64,000 nucleotides of DNA, from NCBI RefSeq assembly GCF_029227915.1, contig NC_079877.1, forward strand, positions 12,151,351 through 12,215,350, in the 5' to 3' direction. This stretch comes from Hydractinia symbiolongicarpus. Its lineage: Eukaryota; Cnidaria; Hydrozoa; Anthoathecata; Hydractiniidae. Below the pieces are notes generated by a model that did not search any database, was not told the origin of the DNA, and worked only from the letters and a program-made list of their open reading frames with translations. The stretch's first letter is position 1, and every line of letters starts with the position of its first letter. Of the stretch, positions 1-8,207 are shown piece by piece. Both the position numbers and the translations under genes were made by a program.

Positions 1-754
1 AAAATTTCAAAGAACTGTGATTTGGAACGCATCAAAGTTGAAACTTTTCTTAATTGAGACAAAATGCCATAAACAAAAACATTTTAGTCAGAACATCTGG
101 AACAACAAAAATCACTACACTTAAGGTACCAGAATTACTACATGTTAAATAAAAATCGTTTCGTCATATTGCATGTAACCGATGTATATAAGTTTAGTTA
201 CACAAAATGTGAAAAATACATTATTTGCATACACAAATTGTGAAAAATACATTATTTGCTTAAAAACAGTCCTTAAACTCTTCTTAAATATTATGTAATA
301 CTTTTTTAAAAGTTGTTGTGGCTTGTTAATTTAAGCTTAAAATGTCAATTAAAATAAGTTACAGTCACATTCTTAGCAAAGACCACTAAGATTAGCTTAC
401 ATGTAAAAAGCAACATAAAACTGAAGCTAACATAAGGTAGCTACAGCAGCTAATAGCTGGTCACTTAAATTTAAACTGGAGACTTAGCTAGGTATAAAGA
501 ACATGGCTAGCTACATATTTATAAATTCCCAGCTACCTAGCTAGTTGTTGTTGGTGTGGTTGATGCTAGCTAACAAACATAATATCATCAAAACTGAAAA
601 AAACATAAACAAACCTTACAGAAACCTTTTTATACTTCATTTATATACCATGCCCCTTTTTAAATGCTTTTGTAAAGATTTATTTTGAAGGAAAGAGTAG
701 AAATTCCTTAAAAAGAACAGCCATCTTTTTTACAAACACAATTTCCGTTACTTT
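1..754. other. AT-rich intergenic stretch without a gene
   Basis: No open frame of convincing length or composition is present on either strand. The stretch contains a short tandem duplication (200-260) and several GCTAGC/AGCTAG clusters between 430 and 580. Nothing else could be supported. Confidence 0.6.
200..260. repeat. Two-copy tandem repeat of about 31 bp
   Basis: Positions 200-230 and 231-260 are almost identical, each beginning ACACAAA and containing GTGAAAAATACATTATTTGC. It is a simple local duplication with no evident function. Confidence 0.8.
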
Positions 755-869
755 GTGCTAAAACTTCATTTAAAAAACCACATAAAACTCGCAGCTTTTC
801 ACGACAAAGAAGACATATTTTTTTCGGCGACTTCAAAGAGAATTTCGGCAACATCAAAGGAAAATGGCG

Positions 870-921
870 ACATCAACTTTGCCTGTCACAGAGACACGGA
901 ACTGGCGTATTATTATACAGA
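870..921 (-). mobile_element. Helitron 5' terminus (minus strand)
   Basis: Read on the minus strand, an A is followed at 921 by TCTGTATAATAATACGCC, then a stretch also found at 23215 (plus) and 39057, 41890 and 44724 (minus): a CCAGTTCCGTGT core and a CTGTGACAGGCAAAG tail. Helitrons insert between A and T and start with TC, which fits. The matching 3' end was not found to the left and may lie outside the window. The Polinton-like element begins immediately to the right. Confidence 0.6.
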
Positions 922-932
922 TAAACATGTAA

Positions 933-1427
933 TATCTCGTTGATATTATTGATGTTGTAGATACACCAGCGGGTGCTGTTGATCAACCTATAAATAAACG
1001 CCAGGCTTTGAAGGATGCTTGCAAATCCAAGCCACATTTACTGCCAAAAAAATGTACTGATGGTTTTCTGGATAAAGCATCACCCGAGATTATCGAAAAA
1101 ATATATAATGATTTTACTGAACGCGAGGTGGTTGAGAATGGGCAGAATACTGCCAGAGCTCTTTCCTGTCACGCCATTAGCTTGTAACCGAAGGCTATAG
1201 GCAACCTGGTAACCCTCGATAGCCCCAAAGGTTTGAGAAGAGATATAGAGGAAGATGCTATTATTAGGGAGAGCATGGCTGACTTGGGTATTCTCGTTTA
1301 TACAGCCTTTGGTCGATTCATCGCGCCTTTGCTCATTTCCGCGCACACGATAAATCATACAAAATTGTCTAAACAGGGTTCCCCGGATTCGGAGGAAATG
1401 GTAAATGATACAAGCCCTCCATCATAA
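933..1427 (+). pseudogene. Polinton-like gene, unknown function, in-frame stop
   Basis: One reading frame runs from 933 to the stop at 1427, broken by an in-frame TAA at 1185-1187. There is no ATG before the TAA, so the start is lost or lies left of the element border. The first half is charged (residues such as KDACKSKPHLLPKKC). The second half has a hydrophobic stretch (GILVYTAFGRFIAPLLIS), possibly membrane associated. Both halves read as one protein because the stop falls in the middle of well-behaved coding sequence in the same frame. It is the first gene of the plus-strand cluster. I do not recognise a named family; function unknown. Confidence 0.55.
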
Positions 1428-1462
1428 AAGAAAATTTTATAACTCTCGCGGCTTATAAAGAA

Positions 1463-1816
1463 ATGAGCATTGAACAACCACAAGAAGATAGGGCCATAAC
1501 AAAACCAGTGAATCGTCCTGGTAGAGTAGCCCAAGGCCACAAGTTGGCCGCACTGATGAAGAAGAGGAAGGAAGATCTGAAACAACAAGAGGGTGCTGTA
1601 CAACCTCCAGTCAAAGCCTCTTCTAGAGTGAGTTGTATACAGTCAGGAAATGGAATATACATTGGTGGAAGCCTACTCGCGATCGCATGTATTGGAGGTA
1701 TCCTATATTTTACTCGTAAAAAATCCGCGATTACTCAGCAGCCTCCACCAGCGGTTCATCAACCAATCGCGCGGCAGGAGTCCAAGGCAGATACTGACAT
1801 TTTCAAGATGCGATGA
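1463..1816 (+). CDS. Small single-pass membrane protein of the Polinton-like element
   Basis: ATG at 1463 opens an intact 117-residue frame. The N-terminal half is basic and polar, with a PGRVAQGHKLAAL segment followed by KKRKEDLKQQ, probably helical. A hydrophobic segment (about residues 57-76, IYIGGSLLAIACIGGILYF) looks like a single transmembrane span, followed by a positive TRKK stop-transfer sequence and a proline- and glutamine-rich tail. It lies 35 nt after the preceding pseudogene and 13 nt before the next ATG, so the three look like a co-oriented cluster. A virion membrane or minor structural role is plausible from context only. Possibly still intact. Confidence 0.6.
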   Translation: MSIEQPQEDRAITKPVNRPGRVAQGHKLAALMKKRKEDLKQQEGAVQPPVKASSRVSCIQSGNGIYIGGSLLAIACIGGILYFTRKKSAITQQPPPAVHQPIARQESKADTDIFKMR

Positions 1817-1829
1817 GCGTATAAAAAGC

Positions 1830-2072
1830 ATGAGCGGCAAAGAATATCAGAAGGAAGTTGTTGATAGCCTATGGGAGTCTGTCAGACTAGTTTCATATAC
1901 AATCGTCTTGGCACTGGGTGTTAAAAAAGCATTAGGCGTTTCTCGACCAGGTGCGAAGATGGATCTGGAGGATGGGCTTAAGCTCGCTGGATATATGACT
2001 GGTGCGATCTTATTTGACGATTACGCAATAAAACAAGGTTGGTATAAGCGTTCCATGATGCCTCCAAAATAG
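1830..2072 (+). CDS. Small hydrophobic protein of the Polinton-like element (80 aa)
   Basis: The best start is the ATG at 1830, preceded by TATAAAAAG at about 1820; the frame is open upstream, but that part overlaps the previous gene. The 80-residue product has two moderately hydrophobic segments (SYTIVLALGVKKAL and LAGYMTGAILFDDYA), suggesting one or two membrane-associated helices, and a basic C-terminus. The stop at 2070-2072 is followed by a 10-bp hairpin (2090-2117). I do not recognise a named family; its position among capsid and packaging genes suggests a virion-associated role. Confidence 0.55.
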   Translation: MSGKEYQKEVVDSLWESVRLVSYTIVLALGVKKALGVSRPGAKMDLEDGLKLAGYMTGAILFDDYAIKQGWYKRSMMPPK

Positions 2073-2089
2073 AATAGCCCAGCGAAAAA

Positions 2090-2117
2090 TTTGTGTATAT
2101 CAGGCGGTATACACAAA
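2090..2117. terminator. Intergenic hairpin, 10-bp perfect stem
   Basis: TTTGTGTATA (2090-2099) pairs perfectly with TATACACAAA (2108-2117) around an 8-nt loop. It starts 18 nt after the stop of the 80-aa gene and ends 5 nt before the next reading frame. Similar hairpins occur at 2692, 5228 and 8178, all at gene ends, which suggests transcript 3'-end formation as in some large DNA viruses. That function is inference. Confidence 0.6.
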
Positions 2118-2121
2118 CAAT

Positions 2122-2679
2122 TTGGGGACCAAGAAATGCAATAAATGCAATCGCTCTTTTACATTAGACAATTTCAAGATCAACAAACGTAATGGGCAAG
2201 GGACAAAACAATGTATCAAATGCCTAGACGGCATGAAGGCTTCAAGGGAACGAAATAGGTGTATTGAACATGGTAGGATAAGATATCAATGTAAGGACTG
2301 CGGAGGTAATCAATTATGCCCATGTGGTAGGATAAGATCCACCTGTAAAATTCATGATCCCCCTCCTGGCCATCTCGCCCATGTTGTACGCAGTCGGGTC
2401 AGCCATACCCTACAGAGGAGCAAAGAGCTCAGATTTCAAGAGTACCTTGGGTGCAATATGGCTAAACTGAGGGATCATATTGAAGTTCAGTTCACTGAAG
2501 GTATGAATCGGGACAATTATGGAGATTGGCATATTGACCATAAAATTTTACTACTATATAAGAAAAATGGTGTTGCTCCGTCGCTTGATGAAGTGGCGAG
2601 ACGGTTACACTACACCAACACTCAACCAATGTGGGCACACGAGAACATGTCCAAGGGTAATCGAAAAATTACAGAATAA
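2122..2679 (+). pseudogene. HNH-type nuclease with N-terminal zinc ribbon; start codon lost
   Basis: The frame 2122-2679 gives about 185 residues. The N-terminus has paired cysteines (CNKCNRSF ... CIKC) of a zinc-ribbon type, followed by a second Cys/His cluster (CIEHGRIRYQCKDCGG, CPCGRIRSTCKIH). The C-terminal part has WHIDHK and, about 40 residues later, HYTNTQPMWA with N..KGN, the layout of HNH endonucleases found in large DNA viruses and mobile introns. The catalytic His-Asp-His of the first strand is present. No ATG is available at the expected start: the frame begins TTG-GGG at 2122, just after the hairpin, and reads openly upstream into the hairpin. ATG to TTG decay is the simplest explanation. 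The rest of the frame is intact, so the loss may be recent. Confidence 0.7.
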
Positions 2680-2691
2680 GCACATGCAAAT

Positions 2692-2719
2692 TTCGTGTAT
2701 ACCACATGGTATACACGAA
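2692..2719. terminator. Intergenic hairpin, 12-bp perfect stem
   Basis: TTCGTGTATACC (2692-2703) pairs perfectly with GGTATACACGAA (2708-2719) around the 4-nt loop ACAT. It lies 12 nt after the nuclease stop and 6 nt before the ATPase ATG. The arm shares GTGTATA with the hairpin at 2090, so the two are related in sequence as well as position. Confidence 0.7.
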
Positions 2720-2725
2720 GAATAA

Positions 2726-3310
2726 ATGACTCTAGACATCGTTAAAGATCCGTGCATTACAATATTTACCGGCCCTACGTCGTGCTGTAAAACTCAAAGA
2801 GTCCTAGATCTCCTAGATAACGAGTATCGAGGACAATTCCACAATATCGTTATACTCTGCCCTACTTTCCGATGGAATGCCACTTATCTCGATAGAACAT
2901 CGCTTTGGAAAGATCCTCATGTATTTCTTATTGATCCAGGTGATAATTTATTCGATTGGATAAGCAAAATTTCAATCCTCCTGGCAGGCGAACAAACATT
3001 ATTTATTGTCGACGACATGATAGCCGATGAATCCATGGATAAACGTAAGCAATCATTACTGGAGCTCGCAATCTCTGCTAGACATCGAAGGCACAGTTCC
3101 TGGCTCATAACTCAGAGTTATACCACTTTGTCTAAAAATTTAAGACGGCAGAAGAAGCAGCTGTTTATGTGATACCCTAGTGAGCGCTCCGATATGAAGC
3201 CGATCGATGAAAAAACGAACCTGATAGACGATTGGTAGCCCATTAAAACTCAACTAAAAAAGTCAAAACACGCGTGTTTGTTTATCCGTCTCGAACATCC
3301 TCGGACTTGA
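2726..3310 (+). pseudogene. A32/FtsK-HerA-type genome-packaging ATPase, two in-frame stops
   Basis: The ATG at 2726 directly follows a hairpin. Walker A appears as GPTSCCKT at residues 16-23; the position that is normally Gly before Lys is Cys. Walker B is LFIVDDM (about residues 92-98), and the later LITQSY segment fits the sensor region of packaging ATPases. The frame hits TGA at 3170-3172, but the same frame continues with coherent coding sequence, past a TAG at 3236-3238, to the final TGA at 3308-3310. The gene is therefore about 194 codons with two nonsense mutations. In Polintons and adintoviruses this enzyme pumps DNA into the capsid. The altered Walker A and the stops argue it is dead. 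Confidence 0.8.
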
Positions 3311-3325
3311 GGTATATTAAAATAA

Positions 3326-3517
3326 ATGTCATATATTAGAACATTAGAAAGGCAATTGGAAAATTGTTATAAAGAGATGGACAGAATACCCTATCTTCAA
3401 TCTCAAGTAGAGGCTCTTGATGAAGAGCTAAGGGATGCATTAGAAAGGGAAAGGAATACCAAGTGTTTTTTCATATCTGTCCTAATTATATGGACCCTGA
3501 TTGGAACCATTATTTAA
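3326..3517 (+). CDS. Small coiled-coil plus transmembrane protein (63 aa)
   Basis: ATG at 3326 in the context AAAATAAATG opens a 63-residue frame. Residues 1-45 are highly charged with heptad-like spacing (RTLERQLENCYKEMDRI, then VEALDEELRDALERE), predicting a coiled coil. Residues 47-63 (CFFISVLIIWTLIGTII) form a C-terminal membrane anchor. The stop is 6 nt before the next ATG. This is the shape of a tail-anchored or virion membrane protein; no family is recognised. The frame is intact. Confidence 0.6.
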   Translation: MSYIRTLERQLENCYKEMDRIPYLQSQVEALDEELRDALERERNTKCFFISVLIIWTLIGTII

Positions 3518-3523
3518 AGAAAA

Positions 3524-4252
3524 ATGGCACTTACCTTATTGCCTACCATTGAGATATTATTAAACAATCAAGGTCAACCCATGTTTAAGCGTGCTGATCT
3601 TGGAAGGTTCTTGGGAATTGCTGAGATAAGAGCAACTTACAGAGATGTAAAAACCACGCCTCGTCATGAGATCACAAACCATGCGGCTAACGCATGGTCC
3701 AAGGAAACAAACGCAGACGATGCTTTCGTGCCCCTTGATGATGCATTGGAGATTATACATAGATCTGGAAAACCAAGGGCTATTGAGGTCATGAAATAGC
3801 TAACTAAAAGAGGTGTGGAAAAATTACAAGAAACCATCAAAGAGCATCGTCAAGCTCTAGCAATGATCACTGATGACCTTCAAGAGCGAGAGAAACAGCT
3901 AGATCTTCGAACCTTAGAAAATGGGGAGCTTCGTGATCGATATGTTCCTAATGGTTATCCCTATGATAATGTAATTTGCGTGATAGATAAAAATGATTCT
4001 AATGAATGTGGGAAAAAAGGGCAACATCCTCACTATATCATTCGTTGCCAACGTCGATCTCTAAACGACCAACTCCGTAACCTACGGGATATGTATCCAG
4101 ATATGGTAGAAAGAAATTCAATATGTAACGATCCCAACGCCGTACATACATGGAATAGGTTTAGGGATAATAATCTCGGTGTGGCTAATTCTAGTGAAAT
4201 CATTTTAGTTTGCCAAATGATGCTACGCGTGAGTTTTCGAGGGGATCTATGA
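3524..4252 (+). pseudogene. BRO/KilA-N-like viral DNA-binding-type protein, split by TAG
   Basis: ATG at 3524 starts a frame that meets TAG at 3797-3799 and continues in the same frame to TGA at 4250-4252, about 242 codons. The N-terminal part (FKRADLGRFLGIAEIR ... VPLDDALEIIHRSGKPRA) resembles BRO-N/MSV199-type domains. A charged, probably coiled-coil stretch follows (EKLQETIKEHRQALA, DLQEREKQLDLR). The C-terminal part (YIIRCQRRSLNDQL ... CNDPNAVHTWNRF) resembles the C-terminal domain that accompanies such proteins in large DNA viruses. The TAG lies in the motif after VMK, where a Trp codon (TGG) would fit. Its last 220 bases overlap the opposite-strand integrase frame, so one of the two ends is probably rearranged. 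Function in its virus relatives is poorly known. Confidence 0.65.
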
Positions 4253-5236
4253 TATCGATATGTCATAATGTGTTTTTGTAGCTCTGGTATTAGCATTAAT
4301 TCCTCTGATACGAAGGATCGATCAGGCCCATCTGCCAAGTAGTATAGGAGACGGGTACCACCGGTTACGATACGATCCAACCTGTACGTACGCTTCAAAC
4401 ACCAGGCATCTGTGGCCTTTCTCCGACCATCCCCATGATCTTCCCCGGAGTGCATCAAACATATGTATAGGCCATCATCGGGCAAAGGCTTTTCCTCGGT
4501 ATATTCCTCATTTTTCGTAAGCAGAACTTCATCGAGCTTAACGGCCTTACTCGGTTTCATTCCGATCATCGCAGTCTTGGTATTGGTTAAGGCTTTTTAC
4601 GATGGTATACAGGTGTTTGATCCATGTGGTACTAGTTTCATTAGAAGCCAATTCCTGCGCATCTTGGGGTTTGAATAGTTTCTCCGCGAGCACCTTGTTG
4701 TAGGACTCCACAAACGCTGGGAAATTTTGATGGTATTTGGTAGTTGCCCGCTTGATTTCCACTCCTTTGGATTCTAACAGCTTTGTCACGTCCGATTTGA
4801 ATTCACTACCATTATCGCATTGAAAGGTTTTGGGGTAGTGTAAAGGTCCCGCTTTATATATATCGCGGAACATCTTGGTGACCTCGCTAGCCTTTTTGGT
4901 TCTCAATGGCCGAGCCAGTTTATAGCGAGATGCCACGTCAATACCCGTCAGGATGTACTTGTAGGTGCTACCATATACTCTGTCATGGGGCATGTAGAGC
5001 AAGTCAAAATGATGCATTTCGTTCGGTTTAGTGATAGTGAAATGCGGGTAATTGATCTTTTTCGGACTCTTGCAACTGACGGGGTAGCCAATGTATGACT
5101 TTCTTTTTTGAGATGCCAGTGCTTTCAACAAGCTTAGCGATCGCCTTGCGTCCAGGCCAGAGATGTTCTGGTTGGTAATATATATGACTTAGCTTTTAGC
5201 TTCATCGGTTGTAACAATATGCTTTACTTTTGACAT
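4033..5236 (-). pseudogene. Polinton-type DDE integrase, at least three frameshifts
   Basis: The probable ATG is at 5236-5234 on the minus strand, inside one arm of the hairpin at 5228-5256. The catalytic core reads 5131-4547: first Asp in HHFDLLYMPHD, second in FQCDNGSEF, Glu in FVESYNKVLAEKLF, which is the D,D-35-E layout of rve integrases. The C-terminal SH3/chromo-like region is in another frame from 4569 downward (motifs EEKPLPDDGLY, TYRLDRIV, LYYLADGPDRSF). Frame changes are needed near 5195, near 5100 and near 4565. Polinton integrases insert the element and give 6-bp target duplications. The last part, past about 4250, overlaps the plus-strand BRO-like gene, so the true end is probably near 4250. 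Clearly dead. Confidence 0.85.
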
Positions 5237-5256
5237 GTTTATTATACATGTCAAAA
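5228..5256. terminator. Intergenic hairpin, 11-bp perfect stem
   Basis: TTTTGACATGT (5228-5238) pairs perfectly with ACATGTCAAAA (5246-5256) around a 7-nt AT loop. It lies 6 nt beyond the 3' end of the minus-strand gene ending at 5263. Its left arm contains the probable start codon of the integrase, transcribed the same way. It therefore separates two co-directional genes, like the hairpins at 2090 and 2692. Confidence 0.7.
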
Positions 5257-5262
5257 CAACGA

Positions 5263-5721
5263 CTACATCCATTTGTACGCTATGAAGCCGAGGAGGATTA
5301 ATGAGCCGAGAATGAATGTGAGTTCACCGTCTTGTTGCTGCTTGAAGGATGTATAAAAATCAGATAACTTAGGGGCCTTTGTCGCGATATAGTATTCTTG
5401 CATACCATCATCAAGCTCTTTCAAACTTTCACCAGCTTGACGCTTAAGCTCTCGCTGCTGGTTATACCAATCTATTTTTGCTTGTCTATTGCGCACCCAA
5501 TGAGCTTGGGCAGCTTGCAGAGGTTCGATTGCTAAGTCATGGCGCTTCCTTTCCTCTTCCCAGTGTCCACTTAGTTTACTGAATAGAAAATTTGAGCCTT
5601 AAAAGGCCCAAGCGTTAATTGCTGCACCTGCTACGAGTACTCCAATTGTTGCCACTTATTTTGTAGACCTAGGCCTATAAAAATTTGCTGCACTAATATT
5701 CGTCACTGTGGAACCTGCCAT
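5263..5721 (-). pseudogene. Small two-span membrane protein of the Polinton-like element, two in-frame TAA
   Basis: One frame runs from ATG at 5721-5719 to the stop at 5263, 153 codons including the stop, interrupted by TAA at 5658-5656 and 5601-5599. Between the stops a hydrophobic segment (VATIGVLVAGAAINAWAF) is visible. The middle is highly charged and probably helical (HWEEERKRHDLA, NRQAKIDWYNQQREL). The C-terminus has a second hydrophobic span (LTFILGSLILLGFIAYKWM). Coding character is continuous across both stops, so these are nonsense mutations in one gene. It lies between the capsid-like gene and the integrase, all on the minus strand. No named family is recognised; a virion membrane role is plausible. 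Confidence 0.65.
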
Positions 5722-5791
5722 CCAGGATGTTTAATTGTGCGTCCATTGGCAAGTACACGTAACACCGTATATCCCCAATTCATGTGCAGGG

Positions 5792-6896
5792 TTATGCTAT
5801 CACTGAGCCTTTGTAGAGGTCGCCCACTCCCGTGGATTGTATCATCCGGACTTGCTCGACAAACAGCGCATATCTTTCAGTTAAAAACAGGCCTATCGTC
5901 ACTATAGAATCATGAGATCCCAGCAACGCAGCCATTTGTTCCATGTGATCTTTCGGCAAAATCGCGTGGGAATAGAGCTGATTGGGCTTTCCTTCGATAG
6001 TAACACTGACCGACGATATGCAAGGATTGTAAAAATTTTCATTTTTACCAGCATATGCCTTGACCACTGCAGGGTCCTGGAATAATAGAAGGACTCCCTT
6101 TAAGCTCTTGGCAGGGGTTTCTAATTGTAGGTTGTATGATGTGTCAGCCTTTTTAAGGGTCACCACTTTACTTCTGAGGATCCTCTCATATGGTAGGGCC
6201 AATCTCGAGTATCTCGACATCATGACACTTGCGAGACCTTCATTGATGACTTTATCAAACTCTAAGCAGATATTGCTGATCTTGTAGGAGGAATCCGTGG
6301 CCTTTGCTGCTGTGCTTCCAGATGCTGGAGTCCCGGCATCATTGATAACCCGATTATATGGTGCAAAATACAGGATAAACTGCAGTCTATCATAAAAGCC
6401 ATGTTGGTAGAAGGGCAAGTCTCGTGTCAACGATAACATTTTGCCTATCGGAATACAAAAAGTGTTGACGTAGGCCTCGGCTATGGCCTTCTCTTCGTTA
6501 TTCCCAACGTGATCACTGGCCTTCACCTGGAGGGCTCTGATAGTACCATCATTAGGATTTATCGCCTCCAGAATCAAAGTGTTGTTGCGCTCAAATTTTG
6601 GCAGCCACAAATTCCTATACACTCCGAGGATATTAAAATCTTCTATGTTTTGTGTTTCGTTAGCATTCAGTGTAATCCGTAAGCTCTGTACCGATATTGC
6701 TGAACAGCAACTTGATTGAGCCGGGGAAAATTAAGCAGCTCTCCCCCATGTTTGGTATGTCCACATATAGATCCTCATTCTGAATAATTGTAGATGACAC
6801 GTGCGATACCTTCACTCTTTGTTTTTTCCCTTTCATGCCGAGCATAGTTTCGACTTCCTTGTATGGATTTAGCTTATTTCCGAATATGTTAGACAT
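5792..6896 (-). pseudogene. Major-capsid-like (double jelly-roll type) protein, frameshifted
   Basis: The ATG at 6896 opens a 78-residue frame containing DLYVDIPNMG and FPGSIKLLFSNI, then runs out of frame near 6680. The downstream frame ends at 5792 and is open upstream of its first Met, so the two overlap and one frameshift (6660-6700) joins them. The downstream part carries RLQFILYFAPYNRVI, YKISNICLEFDKVI and SLKGVLLLFQ, beta-rich segments as expected for a jelly-roll capsid protein. Roughly 365 codons in total is short for a Polinton/adintovirus major capsid protein, so an internal deletion near the break is likely. The gene is divergent from the one starting at 6929 with only 32 bp between start codons. 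Assignment rests on context and remembered similarity to cnidarian Polinton capsid genes, not on a search. Confidence 0.65.
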
Positions 6897-6928
6897 GTTT
6901 ATTTATAGTGGCGCATGGGTTGAAATAA
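6897..6928. promoter_or_regulatory. 32-bp divergent intergenic region between capsid-like and next gene
   Basis: Two genes start back to back at 6896 (minus) and 6929 (plus). The gap holds AAATAAA upstream of the plus ATG (GAAATAAATGG) and TATAAATAAACATG upstream of the minus ATG, so each start codon has an A/T-rich AATAAA-type leader. Similar leaders precede the ATGs at 2726 and 3326. A short virus-style promoter is plausible but unproven. Confidence 0.4.
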
Positions 6929-8172
6929 ATGGCTGATAATCCAGCGTTTGAACCAGATTTTACACCAGAAAAAGACATACGAACCTGAAGAGTTTAGTAG
7001 TGAAATTCTTAGGCCTGAGTATATTCAAGGAACAAGCACTGAGCCCGCAACACCTTCACGAGGCAGCCTCACTGACACGGCAAGCCGGAATTACGGTTGA
7101 TAGCCTCTACGAAGCTCTTAGTGGGGAGATCTGTCAATCACTCGCTAGACATCATGATGATTTTGAAATGGATGGTAACCGGCTTACCTACGATGAAATA
7201 GAGCTCACGAAACAAAATGGTGAGTTGAGAGCCATGGGAGCGATAAAAAAAGCCTTGGGCGCTGGTAGGTTGCGAACCATGGGGTTTACTGACTATACCA
7301 CACCACACAAAGGTAGTAAAAAGATGGCGCAGGGACTCTTGAATAATATTGACACCATCGAGGACAACCCCGGAGACATTGAGATGTTGCCATTACTCGA
7401 GAACGTGCTTGATGAAACGAAGAGTTTGATAGAGGTTACTTTATTTACCGAAGCTTTCGACGAACGTGAAAGAAGAAAGCTTCATTTCTATGTTAGAACG
7501 CTCCACGACGACTTGAATACTGTGAAAAGTAAGATGATATACTACGATGGCGAGCTTTCAAAGGCAGAGGACAAAATTAAGAGGCTTGAGGCTAAGAAGG
7601 CTTGGTCCGACGTATCAGAGGAACAGCTAGCTATCTGGGATAAGTACCTCGATAAGGCAAAGAAGGATAGTGAAAAGCTAAAGAATGATCGAAAGGCTAT
7701 AATGGAATCACATAGTTTACTATCATCTAAAAATCACAATCAGTTGAAAAATATCAAAGAAACCCTCATGAAAATAGCTGGAGATGATACTTTATTACGG
7801 GAGAAGCTCAACATTCTATTCAAAGAACAAGTTATTACTGTTGCCATCATTGTCTCAGCCGTGGGCTTACTAATATCAAACCTCGTATTAGCACTCACAG
7901 GAGGTAGTAGTGCAGCAGGTGCGGGAGGTGGTGGTGGTAGTAAAGGATTCGTTCAAAAGCAACTGGAAAGGCTCGGAAAAATTTTAAAGTATCTAGCAGG
8001 CAAAGTGGGAGCTGCTCTGCTGGGGATATTTGGTACGATCGTATCACTTTTCTTCCGGGTAGCCGGCAAAGTAGTGGAGTATGTAGTGAGACACCTCTAC
8101 CTAGCGATTGCGGGAGCTGTGGGTATTGTTGTTGCATACGTGGGAAACAGAAGGAGTGGAAAGAGATCGTAG
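6929..8172 (+). pseudogene. Coiled-coil protein with glycine linker and C-terminal membrane segments, frameshifted N-terminus
   Basis: An ATG at 6929 begins an acidic peptide that stops at TGA 6986-6988. The neighbouring frame stays open over about 6976-7095, and the long frame then runs to TAG at 8170-8172 (about 390 codons from 7000). The middle is strongly helical and charged (FDERERRKLHFYV, LSKAEDKIKRLEAKK, YLDKAKKDSEKLKN). The C-terminal third is hydrophobic (ITVAIIVSAVGLLISNLVLAL), followed by a Gly/Ser-rich linker near 7915-7940 and further hydrophobic segments ending in a basic NRRSGKRS. Such a design suggests a membrane-active minor virion protein. I do not recognise the family. A hairpin starts 6 nt after the stop. 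Confidence 0.6.
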
Positions 8173-8177
8173 AATAT

Positions 8178-8205
8178 TCTGGTAAACTTACCTTAACTTA
8201 CCAGA
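8178..8205. terminator. Hairpin between convergent genes, 8-bp perfect stem
   Basis: TCTGGTAA (8178-8185) pairs with TTACCAGA (8198-8205) around a 12-nt loop. It lies exactly in the 35-bp gap between the plus gene ending at 8172 and the minus gene ending at 8208. A symmetric hairpin here could end transcripts from both sides. It differs in sequence from the hairpins at 2090 and 2692 but matches them in placement. Confidence 0.6.
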
Positions 8206-8207
8206 TC

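Noticed and set aside
3266-3279. Perfect 14-bp palindrome AAACACGCGTGTTT, first taken as another gene-end hairpin
   Set aside because: The ATPase frame continues through it after the TAG at 3236, so it is coding sequence (KHACLF) and has no loop.
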